A DNA stretch of 37,476 bases from contig JAUVLV010000024.1 in NCBI GenBank assembly GCA_030600545.1, forward strand, positions 1-37,476, in the 5' to 3' direction. Within the stretch, counting starts at the first letter, position 1. Each line of letters starts with the position of its first letter. Positions 17,366 through 28,008 of this stretch are shown piece after piece. Source of the stretch: Candidatus Aegiribacteria sp. (GTDB lineage: Bacteria; Fermentibacterota; Fermentibacteria; Fermentibacterales; JCC-6). A model generated the notes under the pieces. That model was not told where the DNA came from and did not search any database. It was given only the letters and a program-made list of their open reading frames with translations. The translations under genes were made by a program, and so were the position numbers.

Positions 17366-18629
17366 TGTAGAGAAGTACCTCTTCGGCAGGAGGAGAATGG
17401 GAATGAAATTCGGCCTTGATCGGGTCAGGAAACTTATGATGGATACCGGTAATCCCCAGGAGAGTTTCAGAACCGTTCATATCGTGGGGACCAACGGAAA
17501 GGGCAGCACTACAGCACTGCTGTCAGAGATGCTCACGCATATGGGCTTTAGAACGGGGAGAATAACTTCCCCGCATCTTCTGCACTACCGGGAAAGAACT
17601 GCTGTTAACGGCAGATGGATACCGGAAGAGGAAGTAGTAAGGTTCATTGAACTCTTCAGAGATAAAATTGAGGAACACAGCGCAACATTCTTTGAGATAA
17701 CAACGGTAATGTCGGCATGGCATTTCATGAACAGCCGCGTTGATATTGTGGCCGCCGAAGCCGGTCTGGGGGGCAGGCTTGACGCGACAAGGCTGCTGGA
17801 CGGAGAATGTACTGTATTTACAGGGGTTGAGATCGAGCACAGAAGGATTCTCGGGTCTACCGAACCCGCCATTACAGCGGAAAAGGTAGCCATTGCCCGG
17901 GACGGCTCAGCGCTTATTGCGTACAGTCAGAAACCCGAAGTGGAACAAATTATTGCGGATGCTGTCAGGAAAAAGAATTTGAATCGCGAAATTCCTATAC
18001 CTGCTGAAATCGCTCCCCTGCCTGGAGAACACCAGAAACGTAACGCGGGACTGGCCATTTCTGCTGCGATGCGGATATCGGGATATGATGAGGCTACCGT
18101 CATGCAGGCTTTCGGGAAGGCCTGCAATACACTCGGATGGGCTGGACGAATTGACCTTCGGACAGGTTCTCCCAAGATTCTGTTTGATGTCGCGCACAAT
18201 CCCGGTTCTATAGCTCTTCTTACGAAGTATCTGAGGAAAAACTGGCAGGTTCCCGTACCCGCGGTGATAGGTTTCCTGGAGGACAAATTATGGCGGGAAA
18301 TGACTTTTCAGCTCAGGGAAATTTTCAATCCGGTAGTAACAACTACCCCGCTTAACGAGAGGTGCCTGCCGGCGAAAACCCTTTGTGAGGAATTTCGTAA
18401 TAATGGTGTTGAAACCTTTTGTGAGGATGATATAGGTAGAGCACTTCGGAAGGGCAGATCCCTGGCTTCGGATCTTCTTGTAGTTACAGGTTCGTTTTTT
18501 GTTGTCGGCGACGCGATGCGTCAGGCATGGAAAAACGTCTGGATAATCAAACCGGGGGAAGGCGAAGAACAGAACCAGCTTTTTTTTGATGTTCCCGATG
18601 TTGACAGTCCTCAGCGAAATGGTGTATAA
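17352..18629 (+). CDS. folC: Bifunctional folylpolyglutamate/dihydrofolate synthase
   Basis: TTG start; VHIVGTNGKGSTTALLSEML, TSPHLLHYRERTAVNG, EAGLGGRLDATR, DVAHNPGSIALL. Confidence 0.93.
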   Translation: MNYSDVEKYLFGRRRMGMKFGLDRVRKLMMDTGNPQESFRTVHIVGTNGKGSTTALLSEMLTHMGFRTGRITSPHLLHYRERTAVNGRWIPEEEVVRFIELFRDKIEEHSATFFEITTVMSAWHFMNSRVDIVAAEAGLGGRLDATRLLDGECTVFTGVEIEHRRILGSTEPAITAEKVAIARDGSALIAYSQKPEVEQIIADAVRKKNLNREIPIPAEIAPLPGEHQKRNAGLAISAAMRISGYDEATVMQAFGKACNTLGWAGRIDLRTGSPKILFDVAHNPGSIALLTKYLRKNWQVPVPAVIGFLEDKLWREMTFQLREIFNPVVTTTPLNERCLPAKTLCEEFRNNGVETFCEDDIGRALRKGRSLASDLLVVTGSFFVVGDAMRQAWKNVWIIKPGEGEEQNQLFFDVPDVDSPQRNGV

Positions 18630-18680
18630 GTATTGTTCATACGGTAAAATTAAGATCCATTATGATGGAGGTAGAATTCT

Positions 18681-18923
18681 ATGGCGAGAAAAGTAAAGAC
18701 TGTTCCTGAGAAGATCGATAAGAAGGAAAACACTGAAGGCGCAGCTCCATTTACACTTGTGAATTACATCCTGTTTGCCGCAGGACTGCTTGATATTATT
18801 ATCGGATGGTTTCTCCTTCGCGGGGGACATATCACCATTGCCCCTGTAATGCTTATAGTGGGATACTGCGGTATCATTCCCCTTGCCATAATATTCAGAA
18901 GCAAGCACACTGAAAAAGGCTAG
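18681..18923 (+). CDS. Small two-TM membrane protein (DUF3098-like)
   Basis: 80 aa, FTLVNYILFAAGLLDIIIGWFLL...MLIVGYCGIIPLAIIF. Confidence 0.6.
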   Translation: MARKVKTVPEKIDKKENTEGAAPFTLVNYILFAAGLLDIIIGWFLLRGGHITIAPVMLIVGYCGIIPLAIIFRSKHTEKG

Positions 18924-18924
18924 C

Positions 18925-19671
18925 GTGAAGTACATATTCGCTGTCCTGCAGCTTTCGCTGTTCCTCGCCTGTGGTGACGGGGAAGAGCAGCTATTTCGGC
19001 CTGACCCTCTTCCACTGATGGAGAAGGATACATCTTTCGTCAACGTTACAGGGGGAATTTTCGTTACCGGTGCCGGAGATACCGTTGAAATATCGGATTT
19101 TCGCATGGGCAGGTACGAAGTAACCAACAGGCTTTACTATCATCTTGCTGATGAAAAGGGTATTGAGCTACCTCCTGACCCCGAGTTTCCATCGATGGAT
19201 GATTATCTATTTGAATATCCGGATCATCCTGTGGTCAACGTAAGTCTGCACGATGCGATTGCGGCCGCAGCAGTGCTGGGGGGAAGGCTTCCGACAAGGG
19301 CAGAGTGGGAGTACGCAGCTTCGCTGGATGTATCAGGGGATATTGCCGGGCGGTACCCCTGGGGGTCCCTTACTCCTGAGGATGCTGAGTATCCGGCTAA
19401 TTACCTTGCGGGAGATGAATGGGAGAGCAGGGGACTGGACGGATACATGTGGACAGCTCCTGTTGATTCGTTCCCCCTGACAGATGCGGGTTTTGCCTGC
19501 CAGGCGGGGAATGTAGCCGAATGGACGGTGTCACCGTTTGATTCTGTGGTTCCTGTATGCGGAGGAGCATGGCTGTCACCTGAAGATGAAATTACAATTG
19601 ATGCGGTGAGATACCTGGCTCCTGGCGACAGGGCTCGCCACATCGGATTTCGTATTATGCAGGGGACGTAG
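18925..19671 (+). CDS. SUMF1/formylglycine-generating-enzyme-like lipoprotein
   Basis: GTG start, lipobox LFLAC; FRMGRYEVTNRLYY, GGRLPTRAEWEYAA, GNVAEWTVS, GGAWLS, HIGFRIM. Confidence 0.8.
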   Translation: MKYIFAVLQLSLFLACGDGEEQLFRPDPLPLMEKDTSFVNVTGGIFVTGAGDTVEISDFRMGRYEVTNRLYYHLADEKGIELPPDPEFPSMDDYLFEYPDHPVVNVSLHDAIAAAAVLGGRLPTRAEWEYAASLDVSGDIAGRYPWGSLTPEDAEYPANYLAGDEWESRGLDGYMWTAPVDSFPLTDAGFACQAGNVAEWTVSPFDSVVPVCGGAWLSPEDEITIDAVRYLAPGDRARHIGFRIMQGT

Positions 19672-19753
19672 CACACTTGTTCAACTAATTCTGCAGCATT
19701 AAAGAAATATATCGTAGTAAACTCTTGAAAATACGCAAATTAAAGGGGTTTCT

Positions 19754-22700
19754 GTGAATAACAAATTTTATGTTTTTTTTACCTTTCCTGTCATGATCTC
19801 GCTTTTTATTTTTGCAGCCGGAACGATTTTTACATCATCAGCCAATGACAGCCTGACGATTACTGTTCCTCCCGGTGGATATGCCTGGTCAATTTATTCT
19901 GACTCTACAGGATTTTGTGATTTCAGAACTGTAAATACCCTTGCTCCCGGACCCTTGACTGGATTCAACGATGTATTACCCGATTCAGCTGTGCAAGCAA
20001 TTGAATTGTGCGGTGAATGGCTGAGAGATGACATTGCTGTAAGGTTTACGAATCTGCTTTACGAAGATATTGATGAGGATTTACCTGTTCTGCCTGCTTT
20101 TGCGGATGTTAATGGAGATGGTCTGGTGGATCTGGTCCTTACCGTGGGGAATGATAATTCTGTCACCAGGATATTTCTTGCTCCAAACTGGACAGAGAGC
20201 ATCGGAATCGCCGACCCAGTTGAACTAAGAAGGTTCTGCGATACTAATAACGATGGTTTTCCTGACTCTTCTTTTATCACCGATGAGGGCATACTGAACC
20301 TGTGCAGCGGAGATTCATTCTTTCAGGTGACCGAAGGCTTTGATATCTCCGGGGTCACCGGCACAGCACTGGGTGATATGGAGGGTGACGGTCTCGCTGA
20401 TCTTGTTGTGGGAACGGATTCGGGAAGTCTTCTCATCTACAGGAACCACGGGAGTATTGATATGCCCTGTTTTCTGCCGTTCGTTTCTGAATCCATTACA
20501 ATGTTCCCAATGAATGCCGGGGCATTCAGTTCCCCTTCATTGTGCCTTTCCGGTGATTCTATATTGATTGCCGCAGTAGGAACGCAGCAGAACGGTCTGA
20601 AGTTCTACACTTCAAGTATCGACGGGAGTATAGTGTCCAGGGATTGGACGACGCTCAATTCTCCTTGTCACGGAGATATGCTTCTGAATATATCGCCGGT
20701 TGAAGTAGATCTCTCCGGAGAAATCATATTTGTCTGCGGAACACGTAACGGCGTTCTTTACGAAACCCGGCCTGGCTCTAATTCTCTCCGGCTTCTGCAT
20801 CTTTCACCTGTTCCGGGCACCTATCCAAGCCTTGCAGTCGCTTCAGTAAACGGAGATGAATTTCCTGATCTGATAGCCGGAACCATGGAAGGAAATGTTT
20901 TCTTTCTTCCGGGCTGCGAAGGCTGGTTCGACGGTAACTGGGAGAAGATTGAGAATTTCCCTGAAATTCACTCGGGAGCTCCGGCTGTCTGGAGAAATGG
21001 GCTTGTTTTCGGCTCAAGGGATGGTGACATCAGATACTTCGCAAAGGACGTCAACGATAACTGGGTCGATTCCACTGAGAATTCGGAATTCTGTAACATC
21101 GACGTAGGAGAATACTCAACACCTGATTTCGTTGATATGAACAATGATGGAAATGAAGAACTTGTTATTGGTAATTCAAGAGGATCCCTGACTTTCTTTG
21201 AATTGGACGAAAATACTCTCAACGGTAGACCGTTATACGTTGAGCGGTACTCCTGGAAATTCGAACCCAACAGCGCAGTTTCAGACATTCAAGCCTACTA
21301 TTCAAGGTATTTTGCTCCATATTCCGTTTTCCGTTCTCCATCTGGTATCCGGGAAGTCAACGCGTTCTGCGGGGAGATCATCAAGGCAGAGCCTCAGCAT
21401 CGTGACGAGATAGCGTACTGTATAGCGAATACTCCTACAGAAGTTCTGCGAACCATGCATGAGAACGGTGACAGCGACCTGTTCTCGATCAACGTTTCGC
21501 AGATGTACGAAATGGCTGAAAAACTTGATTATGTCCGTCTGATTGATTCACTTGATGCAACGATATGCCAGCTGAAGACCGAGAGCGGATGGATCGAGAT
21601 CTCAGGAGAGAATTATTATCGGTTCGTTGTTCATCCAAGGATACTTTTTGAAGTACCCGCGAGGATTAATACTGAATACTGGAGTTCTCAGCGTGATACC
21701 GCATCCATTTCACTCGAGGAATGGCTGCATTATGAACCTGACAGCCTGTATGGCGGATCGGCAGATCATGTATTCTGGAGGGAGTTCATCCCTTCCGACA
21801 GCTCCAGTGGAAGAACACTTGAAGAACGGATGACGGATGCAGGCACATACGAGGAAGCGGTGGTAAGGCTGTGCAACTTCCAGTCCCATTCGCAGCCAGG
21901 GGGATTGATGACATTTGGATACATGACCAATGACCTGCAGCCGATGGTTATCTACAGGAAGGCTTACGGATCCTGCGGCGAACAGTCCATTCTGCAAACA
22001 GCGTTATGCAGAACTTTCTTTATCCCTGCATATGTTGTTGGATGCCGGGGTGAGGATCATCAGTGGAATCAGTATCTTGATCCGGAGAGCGGAAGATGGA
22101 ATCACTGGGATATCAACTACGGAATTTCAGGGATCGGTAATGTTTGGGTATCTGGGGAGAAAGTAAACCATGCCGGGAAAAACATATCAACAATAACCGC
22201 TTTCGGTCCTGATAATACCGTATGGCCGGTGACCGGCAGTGTTCAGGTTCCACCCGGGTCAGGATACATGCCTGAAGACTCGGGATATACACATACTGCT
22301 CAGGTAGAAATTTCGGTCACTGATCCTTATGAAGTTCCTGTTGAAGGTGCGATGATTCTTGCAAGGTCCCACTGGGAAAATGCCAATTCGGTTTCCGAGT
22401 TCAACTATACCGACGAATCGGGTTCATGCACTTTTCAGCTGGGCTGGGAGCCGAATGGAGGTTATACAATTGATGTGATTTCACCCTTCGGGTCTGCTGG
22501 AAGCACGAATATTTCGTTCACCGAAGGGAAGTCTTACTCCTTGAATTATACCGTACCCTGCAGAGTCCCGCAGAAGCAGACCGTGTCTATGCCGGAGACC
22601 GATCCTCCATCGAATATTTCTGTAATAAGTACATTCTTCCCGGTATCCTACTTTGGCCGTTCTCTTTATTCGATCAGTGATGATAACAGCGATGATTCTT

Positions 22701-24268
22701 ACCGGAGTCCGGGCTGGACTCATTGGCGGACATCGGTTTCGCTCGGAGCCCTGATGTACATGAATGCAGGGAACTTCAGGGATTACAGGAACGGCCTCAA
22801 CTGCAAAGCAGTACCGTATCCATTCATTCCCGAACCCAACGATACCTGCTATGCTGTTCTTGATAACAGGAACAGTATTTTTACATGGCATGTTTTTCAG
22901 TTTTCTCCATCATCAGCGAATCATGAAACAGATAATCCGCCATACGATGTTTTTACCTGGCTGTCTGAGCCACCTACATACAGAGATCCGGCTTGTTTTC
23001 CATGTATCCTAAGCGATAGTTCATCAGGCAGTGATGATGACCAGAGCTGGATCACACAGTATCAGAACATAGAACTTCAACAGGACGATCCGGAAGATCC
23101 TCTATCAGCTGGATCTATTATTGGCCCCTTCATGATTCCCGCAGGAGAGAGAAGCCTGGATATCGGAAGCACCGGGGATCAACCCGGCCTGGATATGGAC
23201 CTTTTCCTTTTTGCAGACCGCAATATGAACAGATCAGTCGATGATATGTCGGAGCTTGCGGAAAGCTCTACATCACCGACTTCTAACGAGAGCATTTCTC
23301 TGATCGAACCCGATACTGCGGTTGCATACTGGATTTACCTGCATGGATGGCAGGTTCCCCAGGAGGGAGGTACGATCGATCTTGGATTGTCCTTTGAACC
23401 GGAGATGCTTTCCGTGCATTCCCTCAGCTCTACCGGATATCAGAGCAGTCAGCCTCAGTATTTAAGTTTCATAACTGCATCGGATACTCTTCAAACCGGA
23501 AACATTTATCTGCTCGCAGGAAACAAGATGTTTTTCCCGGAGAAGGAAGATAACATGTGGGTTTTCGAGATTCCTCTGAATACAGCCGCGTTCGCTACCG
23601 GATCAGTCAGGATTTTTGATAACAATGGAGATCTCATGGAAAGCCTTGCATGGAATATTTCACTGGACAGCATTCCTCCGGAACTGTCTTATCATAATTT
23701 TACAGTTGATTCAGCGGCTATGGAAGTACTTGTTGAGGCAATATGTATCGATGAACTGTCGGGGATAAGTAAAGCTGTGTCATCTATTGATAATCTTGAG
23801 AATACAGTGAGTGTATTAAGGGAGGATTCGGTCTGGAGCTGCAGAATGGATATTGTTCCTTTCTCGGGACAGACCGTTTCACTGGAAGTCAGTTTCACTG
23901 ATTCCGCAGGTAATGAAACGATAGAGAATTTCGAGATTGATGTTCCTTTAAGACCGGCCGTTCTTTTCAGTTCAATGTATCCATCCAGAACTGTTTACAA
24001 CCACAGACCAATTCTGCAGGTCAATGCTGATTTTCGAGATAATCTGACCGGCTGGAGCGCATTTGCCGTATTATCCGATTCATCGGGTGCATTCCTGGAA
24101 GAACTAAGTCCATTTGTAATCGATGGAAACATTATTCAGTTCAGACCGACCGAACCTCTTGATGACGGTAATTACACTGCCAGTGTACAGATAATTGAGC
24201 AGGAAGGTACGATTGCCGCGGAGCATTCATGGAGTTTCATCGTTGATACAATGACATTGACATTTTGA
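19754..24268 (+). CDS. Large exported protein with FG-GAP/VCBS-like repeats and a transglutaminase-like domain
   Basis: 1504 aa; signal peptide; DVNGDGLVDLVL, DMEGDGLADLVVG, DMNNDGNEELVIG; YGSCGEQSILQTALCRTFFIPAYVV...DHQWNQY...HWDINYG (Cys/His/Asp order); Ig-like C-terminal half. Confidence 0.75.
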   Translation: MNNKFYVFFTFPVMISLFIFAAGTIFTSSANDSLTITVPPGGYAWSIYSDSTGFCDFRTVNTLAPGPLTGFNDVLPDSAVQAIELCGEWLRDDIAVRFTNLLYEDIDEDLPVLPAFADVNGDGLVDLVLTVGNDNSVTRIFLAPNWTESIGIADPVELRRFCDTNNDGFPDSSFITDEGILNLCSGDSFFQVTEGFDISGVTGTALGDMEGDGLADLVVGTDSGSLLIYRNHGSIDMPCFLPFVSESITMFPMNAGAFSSPSLCLSGDSILIAAVGTQQNGLKFYTSSIDGSIVSRDWTTLNSPCHGDMLLNISPVEVDLSGEIIFVCGTRNGVLYETRPGSNSLRLLHLSPVPGTYPSLAVASVNGDEFPDLIAGTMEGNVFFLPGCEGWFDGNWEKIENFPEIHSGAPAVWRNGLVFGSRDGDIRYFAKDVNDNWVDSTENSEFCNIDVGEYSTPDFVDMNNDGNEELVIGNSRGSLTFFELDENTLNGRPLYVERYSWKFEPNSAVSDIQAYYSRYFAPYSVFRSPSGIREVNAFCGEIIKAEPQHRDEIAYCIANTPTEVLRTMHENGDSDLFSINVSQMYEMAEKLDYVRLIDSLDATICQLKTESGWIEISGENYYRFVVHPRILFEVPARINTEYWSSQRDTASISLEEWLHYEPDSLYGGSADHVFWREFIPSDSSSGRTLEERMTDAGTYEEAVVRLCNFQSHSQPGGLMTFGYMTNDLQPMVIYRKAYGSCGEQSILQTALCRTFFIPAYVVGCRGEDHQWNQYLDPESGRWNHWDINYGISGIGNVWVSGEKVNHAGKNISTITAFGPDNTVWPVTGSVQVPPGSGYMPEDSGYTHTAQVEISVTDPYEVPVEGAMILARSHWENANSVSEFNYTDESGSCTFQLGWEPNGGYTIDVISPFGSAGSTNISFTEGKSYSLNYTVPCRVPQKQTVSMPETDPPSNISVISTFFPVSYFGRSLYSISDDNSDDSYRSPGWTHWRTSVSLGALMYMNAGNFRDYRNGLNCKAVPYPFIPEPNDTCYAVLDNRNSIFTWHVFQFSPSSANHETDNPPYDVFTWLSEPPTYRDPACFPCILSDSSSGSDDDQSWITQYQNIELQQDDPEDPLSAGSIIGPFMIPAGERSLDIGSTGDQPGLDMDLFLFADRNMNRSVDDMSELAESSTSPTSNESISLIEPDTAVAYWIYLHGWQVPQEGGTIDLGLSFEPEMLSVHSLSSTGYQSSQPQYLSFITASDTLQTGNIYLLAGNKMFFPEKEDNMWVFEIPLNTAAFATGSVRIFDNNGDLMESLAWNISLDSIPPELSYHNFTVDSAAMEVLVEAICIDELSGISKAVSSIDNLENTVSVLREDSVWSCRMDIVPFSGQTVSLEVSFTDSAGNETIENFEIDVPLRPAVLFSSMYPSRTVYNHRPILQVNADFRDNLTGWSAFAVLSDSSGAFLEELSPFVIDGNIIQFRPTEPLDDGNYTASVQIIEQEGTIAAEHSWSFIVDTMTLTF

Positions 24269-24301
24269 ACAACCGGGATTGGTCAGCCTTGGAAAGAGGA
24301 A

Positions 24302-24378
24302 TGGTGGGCGAAGAGGGACTTGAACCCCCGACATCCTGCTTGTAAGGCAGGCACTCTAGCCAGCTGAGTTATTCGCCC
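24302..24378 (-). tRNA. tRNA-Val (anticodon TAC), CCA encoded
   Basis: Reverse complement GGGCGAATAACTCAGCTGGCTAGAGTGCCTGCCTTACAAGCAGGATGTCGGGGGTTCAAGTCCCTCTTCGCCCACCA; complete cloverleaf, anticodon loop CTTACAA. Confidence 0.96.
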
Positions 24379-24488
24379 ATAAATCAATAGTTGCAGCTTT
24401 TGCAACCGGGAAGCATATATGGTTTGACGAGTGTTTTTTGTCAAGCACTATCGGAAACGGGAGTTTCCCCGATTGGAGAATAAAAGTA

Positions 24489-26264
24489 TTGAGCAAAGCA
24501 GATAAAAAGCCTGACAAATGTCCGGTCAGTATTATTCCATCGAAAAGAAGATCAGTGATTTTCAATCAGCTGCTTGATTTGAACAAATCATCTAAGACCA
24601 AGGTTGTTGTGAATCAGAAGAAAGACGATGAACTTGTTCTCGTTGGAGTAGGAGCGGAGGATTGGCCGGGATTGGCAACGGTTGTGCTCAGCGAGCTCCA
24701 TCACTCAGGCTGGAATCTGGATATCCTCGAAGGATTTGCCATTAATACGGATAATGTTCGAAGAGGGTATGTCATAACGGGAATCAGGGATAAGGATTCG
24801 AATCGGCGAAATGAATTCGTTGCCGATGCTGGCAGAATGGCCGATATCCTTACCAAACTGGCACGGGGACGCGCGGGAACGGTTTCCCTTCTGTCCAGAG
24901 CAGCGGAAAGGCTTGAGAAATTCGAAGAGGTACGGGCTGCTGTAAAAATACTTTATGGAGAAGAAAAGATACCAGCAGGTATTCTCGGGAAAAAGGGGGA
25001 ACTGGTTCTTTTCATATCATCAAGATCCGATGAATACCTTGCCGAAAGAAAATCAAGTGACCTTTCCTGGATCATCAAAACTAACTTTCAGCTTGTGAAC
25101 ATGGTCAGGAAAAGTTCGGGAAAACCACGATTCGCCATAAAGAATCTCAGAACGACAAGGGAACACCTTACCGGTATTAACATTGCCGGGTTCGAAAGGG
25201 ACATTTCATTTCAAAATTGTATCACTGCCCTTACACACGCATGGCACGGAGCCTCCATTCGTCATCAGAGAAGATATACCACCCCGGATGGGATTATTTC
25301 CATACGTATAGAATTGACCGGTCCCAGTGGTTTGAGCGCAACCAGAGTGGAACAGACAGTTATCAGAAGAAGTCTTAAGAAACTCCTGGTGGCTCATGAA
25401 TTGAAAAAACTGGAAAAGATCTACAGATACGGTGGCGGGGAGCCTTATGCCAGAGCATTGATCCCCCTGCTGAAAAAGGAATGTGAAACCACTGGTATTA
25501 GTCAGGCGTATATCGCTGTTGTCGCATCAACAACATTCCAGGCTCAATTGAAGCTGGTTCTGGTAACGAATCAGCCTGACAGTAATACCCATGACACAAA
25601 AATCATCGATCTGGTTGGTTCTGCAAACGCCATGAAGGGACTCACTGTTGTATCCTTCAAGTCACCCTCCAATTTCAGGAATATCTGGGTTGATATTCTG
25701 GATATAACCATCGATCGAGAAGATTTTGCCGAGATGGAAGATGCTTACAGAGATCTTAGACTTGCCATTGAAGAAAATTTTGGACAGTTCAGAGATTTCG
25801 ACAGAGGGATGAGACTTAACGATGTAAGGCAATTAAAAGAGATAAGATCCGAATTGAGCGAGATCCCCGATAACATTGTAACCGATTTTTATTACCATAT
25901 TGAGGATTTTCTCAGGGCCAGTATTTCGATTGAAGAGCTTTCTCAGCATATCAGACTGGTTTACAATTCAATATCATCGTTTCTTGAGAGCCGGGGGACA
26001 TCGGAGAATCCATCTTCAGTGGATGTAATGGCCGGTGAAAGAAAAGTTGCAACTCTGATCTGTTCAGTATGCGAAAGTGAAACCGTTGCTTTTCAGCATC
26101 TTCTTGGAGCTGTAAAGGATTACACAGTTACAGTAAGCATCATTGAATGGGCTGGAGTGTCAGCAATTATCTTCAGAATGCAGAAAAACGGAAAAGGTCT
26201 GAGTAATGAGGAGCTGGTCGATGTGATCGGAAAATTGAAAGCTCAGAATGAAATACAATTTTAA
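24489..26264 (+). CDS. Conserved-looking cytosolic protein with an ACT-like domain
   Basis: LVLVGVGAEDWPGLATVVLSELHHSGWNLDILEGFAINTDNVRRGYVITGI resembles an ACT domain; no other domain recognised. The ORF-track start (24438) is a TTG near the tRNA; TTG at 24489 has a GGAGAA-type SD and is preferred. Confidence 0.6.
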   Translation: MSKADKKPDKCPVSIIPSKRRSVIFNQLLDLNKSSKTKVVVNQKKDDELVLVGVGAEDWPGLATVVLSELHHSGWNLDILEGFAINTDNVRRGYVITGIRDKDSNRRNEFVADAGRMADILTKLARGRAGTVSLLSRAAERLEKFEEVRAAVKILYGEEKIPAGILGKKGELVLFISSRSDEYLAERKSSDLSWIIKTNFQLVNMVRKSSGKPRFAIKNLRTTREHLTGINIAGFERDISFQNCITALTHAWHGASIRHQRRYTTPDGIISIRIELTGPSGLSATRVEQTVIRRSLKKLLVAHELKKLEKIYRYGGGEPYARALIPLLKKECETTGISQAYIAVVASTTFQAQLKLVLVTNQPDSNTHDTKIIDLVGSANAMKGLTVVSFKSPSNFRNIWVDILDITIDREDFAEMEDAYRDLRLAIEENFGQFRDFDRGMRLNDVRQLKEIRSELSEIPDNIVTDFYYHIEDFLRASISIEELSQHIRLVYNSISSFLESRGTSENPSSVDVMAGERKVATLICSVCESETVAFQHLLGAVKDYTVTVSIIEWAGVSAIIFRMQKNGKGLSNEELVDVIGKLKAQNEIQF

Positions 26265-26272
26265 ATCATTGA

Positions 26273-27964
26273 TCACTTACCTTTCATCATGTATCCAGGT
26301 CTTCGTTCATGAGGATTGCGCCAGGTGCGAACCGCTTCCAGCATTACAGGCTCGCTGGCAATACTCCGCAAAAAAGCTTCCCAATGATCTTCACGCATGA
26401 GCGCGTAATCCCGGCTCAGGGGTAAAAAATATTGCTTGGCCACTTCGGGGCTGAGATACATCGCAACCTCGTACTGCAGGATACCAGCTGTTATCCGCCA
26501 GACCCTATCGCGGGGATAGTATTCCTCCGGTGCCCATGGCAGGGCATCAACTTCGAAGGTATAGGTTATCATTGAGGAGAGTGCTTTGTGGGCGATGATG
26601 AGTTCGTAGTCAACATCGGCTAAAGACACAATAGTCTTTGCAGCAAGTTCTTCATAAAATGCGTAGGGAGGGTCATGCAGCTCGGGGTTGTAGGATCTGC
26701 CTGTGTACAAGGAAAAGGCCATTAATGCTACAAAAGGCAGCACGAGCATTGCCTCCTGCCGCAATACCCTCTCTTCATGTCGGAAGTGAAGGATCTTTTG
26801 TACTCCGAAGCGTATGTATGGGATACAGAGCAGGGGAAAGATCAGCAGGGTTCCATAGTAGATCCTGTAAGAAAGGCCTGTGAGCGAAAACCTGAAGAAG
26901 GGGAATAATCCAGCCAGGCTAACGATTATCAAAATGTAATACTCCCTGCCAAGGCGCAGGAAACTGAATCTATGCTTGCTGAGCAGTAGAGCGACTGTTA
27001 TAAGCGGCAAGGCGCTGGCAAGAAAGATTTCTACGATCCAGGGTCCTGAAAGCTTGAAAGCACCAAAGTCCTGTATGAACGATACGGGTACAAAAATTGG
27101 TCTGAGCGAGAAATTACTCGTGATTATTTCCAGATCATAAAATGAAAGAGCCAGGGGAAGTTTGTGGGAGAGGGCAAAAAGCGCTACGAAGGGCATGAGC
27201 AGGATAAGGAGCCGAAGTATATTTCTCCAATATTTTCGCAGCCGGGATGTGGCGGCACTGCCCGACTCACCCTTCTTTTCTGTCCATATATACTGGAACA
27301 GGTGCTTTGCCGAAGGGGCAAAATACAGCACTAGGAAGCATAGAGAGAGTACTGCGGTAAAGCGGTGAGTAAAAAAGGTCGCCAAAAAAAGCAGCAGTAC
27401 TCCGAGTATTTTCGCAATCAAATCTCTTTTTGATATTTTCTGATGCGAAGAGGGAGGTTCCCACCTCTTCCAGATGCGGCTGGTACTGTATACTGAAGCC
27501 ATGAAGAAAAAGAACAAAGCAAAGCCCAGCAGGTTCTTGGGGAACTGGGTAAAAAAGTAATTCAATGAGGGGCTCATTGCCGAGAGGGCACCTGCGATGA
27601 GGGCGGTAAAAAATGCAGTGCGCCTATCGACATTTGGCTTGGACTTGAGCAACGAGAAGCCCAAAGTGAACACCGATAAAACAAAGAGGGTTTTTATCAA
27701 CACTGCGCTGAGTTTGTACGATGCGATATAATTCCCGGTGATGGAGTGCAAGGCTATAAGCGGCAGATAGACCAGCGAATACTCCGGGGAACGCATAGAG
27801 CCTGTATTGTGCAGTGACTGCATCTGGGCAAGATAATAATAGCCATCCCAACCGTTTGCGTATTCAGTACGGTTGAGCGCTTGAAGACCGCTGCCGATGA
27901 GAACCCCAGACAGAATCATCAGCAGGGCAATAGAAGCCAGCCATCTTGAAGCCCCGCGCATCAA
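26273..27964 (-). CDS. Polytopic membrane protein, possibly GT-C glycosyltransferase-like
   Basis: 563 aa with many hydrophobic segments; N-terminal NGWDGYYYLAQMQSL loop. Confidence 0.6.
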   Translation of the reverse strand: MMRGASRWLASIALLMILSGVLIGSGLQALNRTEYANGWDGYYYLAQMQSLHNTGSMRSPEYSLVYLPLIALHSITGNYIASYKLSAVLIKTLFVLSVFTLGFSLLKSKPNVDRRTAFFTALIAGALSAMSPSLNYFFTQFPKNLLGFALFFFFMASVYSTSRIWKRWEPPSSHQKISKRDLIAKILGVLLLFLATFFTHRFTAVLSLCFLVLYFAPSAKHLFQYIWTEKKGESGSAATSRLRKYWRNILRLLILLMPFVALFALSHKLPLALSFYDLEIITSNFSLRPIFVPVSFIQDFGAFKLSGPWIVEIFLASALPLITVALLLSKHRFSFLRLGREYYILIIVSLAGLFPFFRFSLTGLSYRIYYGTLLIFPLLCIPYIRFGVQKILHFRHEERVLRQEAMLVLPFVALMAFSLYTGRSYNPELHDPPYAFYEELAAKTIVSLADVDYELIIAHKALSSMITYTFEVDALPWAPEEYYPRDRVWRITAGILQYEVAMYLSPEVAKQYFLPLSRDYALMREDHWEAFLRSIASEPVMLEAVRTWRNPHERRPGYMMKGK

Positions 27965-28008
27965 CCCGGATTCATCACAGGTACTTGTAGCGGAATCATG
28001 AGTCCGGG

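Noticed and set aside
26264-26273. Convergent gene ends 8 bp apart, considered as a shared terminator
   Set aside because: No stem-loop with T-tract is visible at the junction.
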